Shown here piece after piece: positions 55,169 to 64,000 of a DNA stretch of 64,000 nucleotides. The DNA is taken from assembly GCA_028345055.1 (NCBI GenBank), contig JAOMCO010000001.1, forward strand, positions 62,001 through 126,000, written 5' to 3'. The position numbers were made by a program, and so were the translations under genes. The notes beneath the pieces are model-generated. The model was not told where the DNA came from. It did not search any database and worked only from the letters and a program-made list of their open reading frames with translations. Position 1 is the first letter of the stretch. Each line of letters opens with the position of its first letter. Origin of the DNA: Candidatus Thioglobus sp. GTDB taxonomy: Bacteria; Pseudomonadota; Gammaproteobacteria; PS1; Pseudothioglobaceae.

Positions 55169-58100
55169 ATGTTTATGAAGAAGAAGCAATTACATTTGCC
55201 AAAAGCGCGTGGGCTCTATGACCCCAGCAATGAAAAGGAAAACTGTGGGGTTGGATTTATCGCCAATCTTAAAAGCAACTCATCGCATCAAATTACGCAA
55301 GATGCACTTGAGATGTTAACAAGAATGGATCATCGTGGTGCTTGCGGATGTGAAGCAAATACCGGCGATGGAGCTGGCATTCTTACTGATATACCTCATG
55401 AATTTTTCTCATTAGAAATTAAAAAGCTTTTTGGAGCAAGTGTGACACCTGGCAATTATGGTGTTGGTAATATTTTCTTACCCCAAGATCAAAAAGAAAG
55501 AGACTATTGCATTTCTTTAGTTGAAAAAATAATTATAGATGAAGGTCAATCTTTAATTGGCTGGAGAGATGTTCCTATTGACTCAAAATTAGCCAATATA
55601 GGTGATACAGCTCGTGAGTCTCAACCTGAAATAAAGCAACTAATTATTGAAAATAATAATAATTTGGATCAAGATGCTTTTGAGGCAATCCTCTATGTCA
55701 TTCGTAAAAATATATCAAAAATAATCCGAACAGATAAATCCATTTCACAGGCTTTGATGTTCTATGTATGCAGTTTGTCTACTAGAGTAATCATCTATAA
55801 AGGAATGTTGATGGGATCTCAATTATTAGACTTTTATACTGACCTTGATAATGAGAAATTCAGCACTTATTTAGCAATGGTACACTCACGCTTCTCTACA
55901 AATACTTTCCCCTCATGGGACAGAGCTCAGCCATGTAGATTTATGGCACATAACGGTGAAATCAATACTCGCCAAGGTAATTATAATTGGATGAGAGCAA
56001 GAGAAGGAGTTCTAGAAAGTGATATTTTTGGTGATAATCTATCCAAAACTCTACCTGTCATTGAAACAGAAGTTTCTGACTCTGGAAGCTTTGATAATGT
56101 CCTAGAGTTTTTATTGATGAATGGAAGATCACTTCAAGAAGCTGTATTAATGATGGTTCCAGAAGCTTGGCAAAATGATACAGAAATGAGTTCTGAGAAA
56201 AAAGCATTTTATGAATACTTTTCAAATGTTATGGAGCCATGGGATGGACCAGCATCTATTGCATTTACTGATGGACGCTATATTGGAGCTGTTCTTGATA
56301 GAAATGGACTCAGACCATCTCGCTATTACATAACTCATGACGATCGAGTAATCATGGCTTCAGAAGTTGGTGTTGTGGATGTTGCAACAAATAATGTAAA
56401 AACAAAAGGTAGGCTCAGACCTGGAAAAATGTTTCTTGTTGACTTTAATAAAGGTCAGCTAATTGATGATGATGAGATTAAGAATAGCTTTGCTAAAAAG
56501 AATCCTTATGCTGACTGGTTAAATAATCAAAAGATTGTACTTAAAGATCTTAGCTCAAAGTATGACTCCAAAGGTTTCTATCCAGACTCACTGGTCAATC
56601 GACTTAAAGCATTTGGTTACAGCACAGAAACTCTTCAATTTATGTTGCTGCCTCTGGTCAGTGAACTTAGAGATCCAGTTGGCTCAATGGGAAACGACTC
56701 TGCTCTAGCCTGCTTATCTGATCATTCAAGAATTATATATGACTACTTTAAGCAGCTCTTTGCTCAAGTTACGAACCCTGCGATTGATTCAATTAGAGAA
56801 GAAGTCGTTATGTCTTTGAGCTGTTCTATAGGACCTGAGGGTAATTTATTGTCTAACAAAGAGGCAAATGCACATCGATTGGTAGTTGACCATCCTATCT
56901 TAACTAATGAAGAAATGACGTCACTTCATCATTGTAACCATAGAGGATGGACAAGCAAGACAATTGATATTACTTATGAGACTAATAGTAATCATAATTT
57001 AAATGATATGCTTGACTCTATATGTGAAAAAAGTACGCAAGCAATCGAAGATGGCCATAGCTTAGTTATCTTGTCAGACAGGAATATCAATTCTACTCGA
57101 AATGCTGTTAGCTCTCTTCTTGCATCCTCTGCAGTTCATAGACATTTAGTTGCTAATCATAAGCGAACTCAAGTAGGAATCATAGTTGAAACTGGAGAAG
57201 CAAGAGAAGTTCATCACTTTTGCCTTTTAACCGGATTTGGTGCAGATGCTGTCAATCCATATCTGGCTTTTGAAGCATTATGGCAGGCTAGAAGAGATAA
57301 ATTAATTAATTTAACTGATGATGATGCGGTCGTTAAATCATATCGTAAAGCAATTGCCAAAGGCATGTTGAAAGTTATGGCAAAAATGGGTATTTCAACT
57401 CTTGCATCATACAAAGGGGCTCAAATTTTTGAAGCAGTTGGTCTTTCAAATGAAGTTATGAATAAGTGCTTTTTTGAAACCGCAAGTCGAATCAGTGGTG
57501 TAGGTTTTGATGTAATTCAGCAAGAATCTGAAGCGCAACATAAAAAAGCATTTTTAACAAAATCACTTGATAATCTTGGCCACTACCATTGGAGAAGTGG
57601 TGGAGAAAAACATATGTGGGAACCACAGACAATTACTTCTTTGCAGCAAGCTGCTAGAGGCAATGATCGGAATGCATATTGGGAATTTTCTAAAAAATCT
57701 AATGAAGAAGGAACCAGAAACTGTACTCTTCGTGGCCTTATGTCGTTCAAAGATGGAAAGTCAATTGATATTGAAAAAGTTGAACCTGCAAAAGAAATAG
57801 TTAAAAGATTTGTTACTGGAGCAATGAGTTTTGGATCAATATCTGCTGAATCGCATGAGTCCCTAGCAATAGCAATGAATCGTATTGGTGGCAAGTCTAA
57901 TACTGGCGAAGGAGGGGAAGACTCTAAACGCTGGACTCCAGATGCTAATGGTGATTCAAGACGAAGTGCCATTAAACAAGTAGCCTCAGGCCGATTTGGA
58001 GTTACTATTGATTATCTGAATAATGCTGATGAACTTCAAATTAAAGTTTCTCAAGGAGCTAAACCAGGAGAAGGGGGGGAGCTTCCAGGCGGCAAAGTTG

Positions 58101-59692
58101 ATGAAGGAATTGCAAAAATTCGGTGCTCCACCGCTGGAGTAGGATTGATTAGTCCTCCACCTCATCATGATATTTATTCAATTGAGGACCTTTCTCAACT
58201 CATCTTTGATCTTAAAAGATCAAATCCAGATGCTCGTATTAGTGTCAAACTAGTATCGGAAGTTGGTGTCGGTACCGTTGCTGCTGGAGTAACTAAAGCA
58301 AAATCTGACCATATCGTTATTGCTGGACATGATGGAGGAACTGGTGCCTCTCCTTTAACCTCTATCAAACACGCTGGACTGCCTTGGGAATTAGGTGTTG
58401 CCGAAACTCATCAAACTCTAGTCATGAATGATCTAAGATCAAGAGTAGTAATACAAACTGATGGGCAGCTTAAAACAGGAAGAGATGTTGCAATTGCTGC
58501 CTTATTAGGCGCTGAGGAATTTGGTTTTTCTACTGCTCCATTAATAACACTTGGTTGCATTATGATGCGCAAATGTCACTTAAATACCTGCCCAGTTGGT
58601 ATTGCAACGCAAGACAAGGTACTACGTAAAAAATTTACTGGAAAGCCTGAACATGTTGTTAATTATTTGTTTATGGTTGCTGAAGAATTACGAACTATTA
58701 TGGCTCAACTAGGTTTTTCTCAATTGACTGACATGGTTGGAAGAGTTGATATGCTGGAGATGAATAAAGCGATAAACCACTGGAAGCAAGATTCTATAGA
58801 TTTGAGTTCAATATTAACGCCAGCTGAAAACCTATTCAGAGATGCTGGAACTTATCAAAGTATTAAACAAGACCATCAGCTAGAGGAACAGTTAGACCTT
58901 GATTTAATTGAAAAGTCTAAAGAAGCCATTGAAAATAATACAATAATTAAATTTAATTCTAACATTTCTAATGTTGATAGAGCAGTTGGAGCGATGTTAT
59001 CATCACATATTGTAAAATCAAGAAATGGAAATAATCTTAAAGACGGCTCAATTCAGATCAATTTCCAAGGTTCGGCAGGTCAATCTTTTGGAGCTTTCCT
59101 TGCTCAAGGTATTACTTTATCTGTAGAAGGAGATGCAAATGATTATGTTGGTAAAGGTCTCTCAGGTGGTCGTGTTATTGTCTATCCACCAAAAGATTCA
59201 ACTTACTCTCCAGAAAATGAAATTATTGCAGGAAATGTTTGTGGCTATGGCGCAACGGGTGGTGAATTATATCTTTCGGGACAGGTCGCTGAGCGCTTCT
59301 GTGTTCGTAACTCTGGGCTAATTGCTATTGTAGAAGGAATTGGCGACCATGGCTGTGAATATATGACAGGTGGAAGAGCTGTGATTTTAGGTGAAGTTGG
59401 ACGAAATTTTGGTGCAGGTATGAGTGGAGGCATTGCTTACGTTTATGACCAAAGTAAAAAACTAGAGGAAAGAGCAAATTCGGCTATGATTGACTTTGAT
59501 CCAATGGATAACGAATCACTCTCTGAACTTCATAAATTTACAAAAAAACATTTTCAATATACTGGATCAAAAATTGCTGGTAGAATTTTAGATAACTGGA
59601 ATGTAGAAGTTAATCATTTTGTAAAAGTAATGCCAAAAGCATTAAAAGAAGTGCTTGCTGCTAAAGATAAAAAACATCTTAAAGCTATTTAA
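55169..59692 (+). CDS. gltB: Glutamate synthase large subunit
   Basis: CGVGFIANLKS N-terminal Ntn domain, GEGGEDSKRW, HLNTCPVGIATQD, GxxGG repeats in C-terminal domain; 1507 aa. Confidence 0.96.
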   Translation: MFMKKKQLHLPKARGLYDPSNEKENCGVGFIANLKSNSSHQITQDALEMLTRMDHRGACGCEANTGDGAGILTDIPHEFFSLEIKKLFGASVTPGNYGVGNIFLPQDQKERDYCISLVEKIIIDEGQSLIGWRDVPIDSKLANIGDTARESQPEIKQLIIENNNNLDQDAFEAILYVIRKNISKIIRTDKSISQALMFYVCSLSTRVIIYKGMLMGSQLLDFYTDLDNEKFSTYLAMVHSRFSTNTFPSWDRAQPCRFMAHNGEINTRQGNYNWMRAREGVLESDIFGDNLSKTLPVIETEVSDSGSFDNVLEFLLMNGRSLQEAVLMMVPEAWQNDTEMSSEKKAFYEYFSNVMEPWDGPASIAFTDGRYIGAVLDRNGLRPSRYYITHDDRVIMASEVGVVDVATNNVKTKGRLRPGKMFLVDFNKGQLIDDDEIKNSFAKKNPYADWLNNQKIVLKDLSSKYDSKGFYPDSLVNRLKAFGYSTETLQFMLLPLVSELRDPVGSMGNDSALACLSDHSRIIYDYFKQLFAQVTNPAIDSIREEVVMSLSCSIGPEGNLLSNKEANAHRLVVDHPILTNEEMTSLHHCNHRGWTSKTIDITYETNSNHNLNDMLDSICEKSTQAIEDGHSLVILSDRNINSTRNAVSSLLASSAVHRHLVANHKRTQVGIIVETGEAREVHHFCLLTGFGADAVNPYLAFEALWQARRDKLINLTDDDAVVKSYRKAIAKGMLKVMAKMGISTLASYKGAQIFEAVGLSNEVMNKCFFETASRISGVGFDVIQQESEAQHKKAFLTKSLDNLGHYHWRSGGEKHMWEPQTITSLQQAARGNDRNAYWEFSKKSNEEGTRNCTLRGLMSFKDGKSIDIEKVEPAKEIVKRFVTGAMSFGSISAESHESLAIAMNRIGGKSNTGEGGEDSKRWTPDANGDSRRSAIKQVASGRFGVTIDYLNNADELQIKVSQGAKPGEGGELPGGKVDEGIAKIRCSTAGVGLISPPPHHDIYSIEDLSQLIFDLKRSNPDARISVKLVSEVGVGTVAAGVTKAKSDHIVIAGHDGGTGASPLTSIKHAGLPWELGVAETHQTLVMNDLRSRVVIQTDGQLKTGRDVAIAALLGAEEFGFSTAPLITLGCIMMRKCHLNTCPVGIATQDKVLRKKFTGKPEHVVNYLFMVAEELRTIMAQLGFSQLTDMVGRVDMLEMNKAINHWKQDSIDLSSILTPAENLFRDAGTYQSIKQDHQLEEQLDLDLIEKSKEAIENNTIIKFNSNISNVDRAVGAMLSSHIVKSRNGNNLKDGSIQINFQGSAGQSFGAFLAQGITLSVEGDANDYVGKGLSGGRVIVYPPKDSTYSPENEIIAGNVCGYGATGGELYLSGQVAERFCVRNSGLIAIVEGIGDHGCEYMTGGRAVILGEVGRNFGAGMSGGIAYVYDQSKKLEERANSAMIDFDPMDNESLSELHKFTKKHFQYTGSKIAGRILDNWNVEVNHFVKVMPKALKEVLAAKDKKHLKAI

Positions 59693-59871
59693 ATTGATAT
59701 TGCATCTATTACATCAGCGCTAACTCCCAACACGCCATTAACGCCGTCTCCAACAATAGGTATAACAGAGATAACTGCTCCAGTTACTCTAATAGGAACA
59801 GTAACTACTTTAGTGAATACACAGCTAGATAATAATAAAATCGATAAGCTTAATGCAATTAACCTTTTCAT
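59689..59871 (-). CDS. Small predicted lipoprotein, 60 aa
   Basis: MKRLIALSLSILLLSSCVFTKVVTVPIRV lipobox LLSSC; overlaps folA by 4 nt. Confidence 0.6.
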   Translation of the reverse strand: MKRLIALSLSILLLSSCVFTKVVTVPIRVTGAVISVIPIVGDGVNGVLGVSADVIDAISI

Positions 59872-60356
59872 TGGATTCTATCTAAAACAATAAAGTGATA
59901 TGAGTAAGCATTTGAATCATCTTTTGGATGAGATTCACAGCTCACTTGGTGCCATTTTATATGATCATAATTAGGAAAAAAAACATCTCCCTCAAACTGG
60001 CCATCAATCTTTGTTATGTAAAGCCTATTAATTTTTGGGAGAAGCTGATTACATAAACTTGCACCCCCAATAACCATAACCTCCTCATCACCTTTTGTAA
60101 TCTCCAAAGCACTCTCTATACTCGAAACAACTTCACATCCAGGTATTGAAATTTCTATATTTCGAGTAATCACTATGTTCCTTCGATTTGGAAGTGGCCT
60201 TCCTATAGAATCATGAGTCTTTCTTCCCATTAATATTGACTTTCCTGTGGTAAGTTTTTTGAAATAATCCAGGTCTGCTGGGAGATGCCACGGAAGCTGA
60301 TTATTATTACCAATCAGACGGTTATCATCCATTGCCACTACTATTGATAAGCGCAT
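59868..60356 (-). CDS. folA: Dihydrofolate reductase
   Basis: VAMDDNRLIGNNNQLPWHLPADLDYFKKLT, ILMGRKTHDSIGRPLPNR. Confidence 0.95.
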   Translation of the reverse strand: MRLSIVVAMDDNRLIGNNNQLPWHLPADLDYFKKLTTGKSILMGRKTHDSIGRPLPNRRNIVITRNIEISIPGCEVVSSIESALEITKGDEEVMVIGGASLCNQLLPKINRLYITKIDGQFEGDVFFPNYDHIKWHQVSCESHPKDDSNAYSYHFIVLDRIQ

Positions 60357-60412
60357 TAATTCTGCCTGATTGAAGTAAAATATTAGATTATTTTACAATT
60401 TTTAATCTCTTA

Positions 60413-61003
60413 GTGTCACTCATTCTAGCCTCATCTTCGCCATTTAGAAAAGCTATTCTTGATAAGCTAGGACTTGACTTTGAAGTAATTGCCCCTAATA
60501 TCAATGAATCTAGAAAAGTAAATGAATCACCCATTGATTTGGTGACTCGCTTATCAAAAGAAAAAGCTTTGGCTGTATCTAAATCTCGCTCCGGTCTAAT
60601 TATCGCCTCTGACCAAGTTGCGACTTTTGATGCTGGAGTTAGCTCTGATGATGTCATCCTAACTAAGCCACAGAATGAGAAAAATGCTTTCAATCAATTA
60701 AAGAAAAGTTCTGGAAAAACTGTAAATTTTATATCTGGGTTAGTTTTGATGAATACAAAGACCCTCAATACTCAGATTCATGTCGAACATTTCAAAGTTA
60801 CATTTAGGACACTAACAGACAATCAAATTTTAAATTACTTATCTAAAGAAGATGTCCTTAACTGTGCCGGTAGCTTCAAATCAGAAAGTTTAGGAATTGC
60901 ATTATTTAATCAAATGGAAGGTAATGATCCCAATAGTCTTATTGGTCTCCCCACTATTCAATTAATTGATATGCTTGCAAAGGAAGATGTTCACATCCTA
61001 TGA
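60413..61003 (+). CDS. maf: Maf family nucleotide pyrophosphatase (YceF-like), GTG start
   Basis: LILASSSPFRKAILDKLGLDFEVIAP, IIASDQVATFD. Confidence 0.88.
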   Translation: MSLILASSSPFRKAILDKLGLDFEVIAPNINESRKVNESPIDLVTRLSKEKALAVSKSRSGLIIASDQVATFDAGVSSDDVILTKPQNEKNAFNQLKKSSGKTVNFISGLVLMNTKTLNTQIHVEHFKVTFRTLTDNQILNYLSKEDVLNCAGSFKSESLGIALFNQMEGNDPNSLIGLPTIQLIDMLAKEDVHIL

Positions 61004-64000
61004 GCATAGTTTATCCTCAAGAATCTAAGTCAATCTCTTCTGGCTTTAAAAAGAATTATTGGGGCTCTTTATTTGGCCCTTCAGAATCACTTGCGCTATT
61101 GGAATTTGCTGAATCTAACGATGGCATTGTTTTATATATTGCAAGAGATATAAAGCATTATGATGAAATCAATAAATCACTGACTTTTTTTAAAAATTCT
61201 ATTGAAATTCTGAGTTTTGCTAGTTGGGAAGTTTTAGCATTTGATCATTTTTCTCCACATCCTGATATTGTCTCTTCAAGGCTCAATACGCTTGCAAAAC
61301 TCTCTTCCATAAAATCAGCAATAGTCGTTACTACGATTGAAGCACTTTCTCAAAGAATATGTCCAAAAAACTTTATAGAAAAGTATAGACTTGTCCTTAA
61401 AAAGAATCAGAATCTTGAGATTGATTCATTTATTGAAAGCCTTATTAGAATTGGATACCGAAGAGTAACAACTGTGATAGAACAAGGCGAATTTTCATTA
61501 AAAGGTTCGTTAATTGATATGTATCCAATGGGTGCAAAAAACCCATACAGAATTGATCTTTTTGATAATGAAATCGAGTCAATTCGTTCATTTGACCCTT
61601 CTTCACAAAGGTCAATTAAAGTTATAGAGCAAATTCAACTTTTACCTGCTAGGGAGTTTGCTTCTGATAAAGATAGTATTAATATCTTTAAAGAAAATTA
61701 TTTATCTGAATTTGGTAATTCTGATGGCTTTATTTTCACAGAAGTTACTGAAGGTCGCTATCCAGGAGGAATAGAATTCTTTTTGCCATTATTTTTTGAA
61801 ACAACCGATACATTGTTTGACTACATTCCAGATGATTCAGTAATTGTTTATCAGAAAGGGCTTTCTGAGTCAATTGACATCCAAAGTAAGGAATTGTTAG
61901 AACGTTTTGAATATTGCCAGAGTTCTCTAGATAGACTTCCTCTTGAGATTAATAAGGTCTTCCTAAATACTAATGATTTTTTTGCTGCCCTTAATAAAAA
62001 AAAGCAAATACAAATTCAAAAATCGAAGACACTCAAACGAGAAGGTTTGGACTTTAAATCTTCAATTCTACCTCCAGTTAAAATTGAGTCAGAAGCTAAA
62101 AAACCACTGAGCAAATTATTCAGCTTTATTGATAACTTTAATGGTCGTACTTTAATTGTTTGTGAATCAGAAGGTAGGCAAAGCATTCTTAAAGATTTGT
62201 TATCTTCCTATGAATTCAATGTAGTTGATTGCATAAACTGGTCAGACTTCCTTAAACAAGACTCAAAACTCAGTATTACTAACTCAAGCTTAAGTGAAGG
62301 CGTTATTTTTGATCAAATAGCAATCATTACTGAAAATAATTTATTTGGACAAGATGCGGTAAAGCAGCAGCGGAGACGTCGTGCAAAGCACAAAGATTTT
62401 GATGAGGCCATAAAAAGTTTAGTTGAGATTCAATTGGGTGATCCTGTGGTTCATGAACATTATGGAGTAGGTCGTTATCTTGGTCTCATTAGTCGAATCT
62501 TTGATGAGAATCAACAAGATTTTCTATCTGTTGAATACGCCAATGGCTCTAAGCTTATGGTTCCGATTACAAGCTTAAACCTTATTTCAAGATATACAGG
62601 AGTGAGTCCAGATAATGCCCCTTTGCATAAATTAGGAAGTCAGCAATGGACAAAAGCAAAAAGAAAGGCAGCTGAGTCACTTTATGATGTAGCTGCTGAG
62701 CTATTAGAAATTTATGCTAAAAGAGAATCTCAAAAGGGCTTTTCATATCCAAGTCCTAGTGATTCATATATTTCATTTGTATCAAGTTTTGCATTTGAAG
62801 AAACTCCAGATCAACTTAAAACTATGGATGATGTTTTATTGGATATGCAATCTGAAAAACCTATGGATCGGCTAGTCTGTGGAGATGTAGGATTCGGTAA
62901 GACTGAAATTGCAATGAGAGCTGCTTTTCTAGCAGTTGATTCTGGAAAGCAAGTAGTGATTCTTGTTCCAACGACGCTTCTAGCCAACCAACACTATCAA
63001 ACATTTACTGATCGATTTTCTAAATTTCCAATTGTTATTAAATCTCTGTCTCGGTTTCAAAATGCAAAAGAGCAGAGTCAAATCAAGTCAGATCTTACAC
63101 AAGGAAAAATTGATATTATAGTTGGAACGCATAAGCTCATCCAAAGTGGAATCAGCTATCAAAATCTTGGGCTAATCATTATTGATGAGGAGCATCGATT
63201 TGGAGTAAAACAAAAAGAGTCATTAAAAAAAATTCGTGGTCAAAGTGATATATTAACAATGACAGCAACTCCTATTCCACGCTCACTAAATATGGCGCTT
63301 GGTTCATTGAGAGAGTTATCAATTATTGCCTCACCTCCAGCTAAGAGAATGGCAATACAAACCTTTGTTGATGAATGGGATAACAATACTATTATTGAAG
63401 CTTGCGCAAGAGAGCTTCATAGGGGTGGTCAAATTTTTGTTGTCCATAATGATATAGATACTATTGATAATATGGCTGAATCATTGAAAGATCTTTTGCC
63501 TAGAACAACAATTAGAATTGCTCATGGTCAAATGCCAAGTAAGGAACTTGAGCAAATCATGACTGATTTTTATCACCAGCGTTTTCAGCTCCTAGTATGT
63601 ACTACAATTATTGAAACCGGTATTGATATCCCAAGTGCCAATACAATTATTATTAATAATGCACAAAATTTTGGCCTTGCACAGCTTCATCAGCTTCGTG
63701 GGAGAGTTGGTCGCTCTCATCACAAAGCTTATGCATATCTTGTGATTAAATCACATCAATCGATTACAGCTAATGCTCGAAAAAGACTTGATGCAATAGC
63801 TTCTTTAGAGGAGTTAGGGGCTGGCTTTATGTTAGCTAATCATGATCTTGAAATAAGAGGTGCTGGAGACTTATTAGGTGAAAATCAAAGTGGAAAGATT
63901 TCTGAAATAGGCTTTAATCTCTATCATGATTTACTTAGGAGAACAATTCATGCTATAAAAAATAACTATAAACTCAACATAAAAGATGTATCACAAGAAG
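61000..64000 (+). CDS. mfd: Transcription-repair coupling factor Mfd, partial (runs off right edge)
   Basis: Own translation from ATG overlapping maf stop: MSIVYPQESKSISSGFKKNYWGSLFG...; VCGDVGFGKTEIAMRAAF, DEEHRFGVKQKE, QLHQLRGRVGRSHHKAYAYL. Confidence 0.95.
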   Translation, partial: MSIVYPQESKSISSGFKKNYWGSLFGPSESLALLEFAESNDGIVLYIARDIKHYDEINKSLTFFKNSIEILSFASWEVLAFDHFSPHPDIVSSRLNTLAKLSSIKSAIVVTTIEALSQRICPKNFIEKYRLVLKKNQNLEIDSFIESLIRIGYRRVTTVIEQGEFSLKGSLIDMYPMGAKNPYRIDLFDNEIESIRSFDPSSQRSIKVIEQIQLLPAREFASDKDSINIFKENYLSEFGNSDGFIFTEVTEGRYPGGIEFFLPLFFETTDTLFDYIPDDSVIVYQKGLSESIDIQSKELLERFEYCQSSLDRLPLEINKVFLNTNDFFAALNKKKQIQIQKSKTLKREGLDFKSSILPPVKIESEAKKPLSKLFSFIDNFNGRTLIVCESEGRQSILKDLLSSYEFNVVDCINWSDFLKQDSKLSITNSSLSEGVIFDQIAIITENNLFGQDAVKQQRRRRAKHKDFDEAIKSLVEIQLGDPVVHEHYGVGRYLGLISRIFDENQQDFLSVEYANGSKLMVPITSLNLISRYTGVSPDNAPLHKLGSQQWTKAKRKAAESLYDVAAELLEIYAKRESQKGFSYPSPSDSYISFVSSFAFEETPDQLKTMDDVLLDMQSEKPMDRLVCGDVGFGKTEIAMRAAFLAVDSGKQVVILVPTTLLANQHYQTFTDRFSKFPIVIKSLSRFQNAKEQSQIKSDLTQGKIDIIVGTHKLIQSGISYQNLGLIIIDEEHRFGVKQKESLKKIRGQSDILTMTATPIPRSLNMALGSLRELSIIASPPAKRMAIQTFVDEWDNNTIIEACARELHRGGQIFVVHNDIDTIDNMAESLKDLLPRTTIRIAHGQMPSKELEQIMTDFYHQRFQLLVCTTIIETGIDIPSANTIIINNAQNFGLAQLHQLRGRVGRSHHKAYAYLVIKSHQSITANARKRLDAIASLEELGAGFMLANHDLEIRGAGDLLGENQSGKISEIGFNLYHDLLRRTIHAIKNNYKLNIKDVSQE

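Overview
The window is AT-rich and gene-dense. It looks like chromosomal DNA of a streamlined marine gammaproteobacterium; SUP05/Thioglobus-like is my guess from gene content and I could not verify it. No CRISPR arrays, transposases, integrases or phage modules were seen. Most of it is housekeeping: pmbA (partial), corC-like, rnfH, hisA, tsaD, lptB, birA, dgkA, truA, sulP, rimM, rpsP, purB, acnB, rpmG, rpmB, tRNA-Ser, pyrE, xthA, trmB, folC, cvpA, purF, metZ, fabAB, secDF-yajC, serS, a minus-strand rrn operon (16S-Ile-Ala-23S-5S) with a readable promoter, mnmE, gshA, mutT-thiE fusion, grxC, yaaA, gltB, folA, maf and mfd (partial). The main accessory block is about 14.3-24.0 kb. It holds a HAD protein without its nucleophile, a PII protein with Y51F, a secreted CIA30 protein, a dimethylglycine-dehydrogenase-like FAD/GcvT enzyme, a BHMT-like methyltransferase, an intact AroQ coupled to a degenerate AroQ paralogue, a TmpA/TmpB-like oxygenase pair, and two further Fe/2OG oxygenases. 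My best hypothesis is a phosphonate (2-trimethylaminoethylphosphonate) to glycine betaine to dimethylglycine to sarcosine route. Other points of note are an RND/LolA-like/outer-membrane-protein operon with a shared acidic W-S-D-D motif, a ribosomal protein S16 with a repeat-encoded tail of about 85 aa, and an mnmE gene split by a frameshift in an A7 tract.
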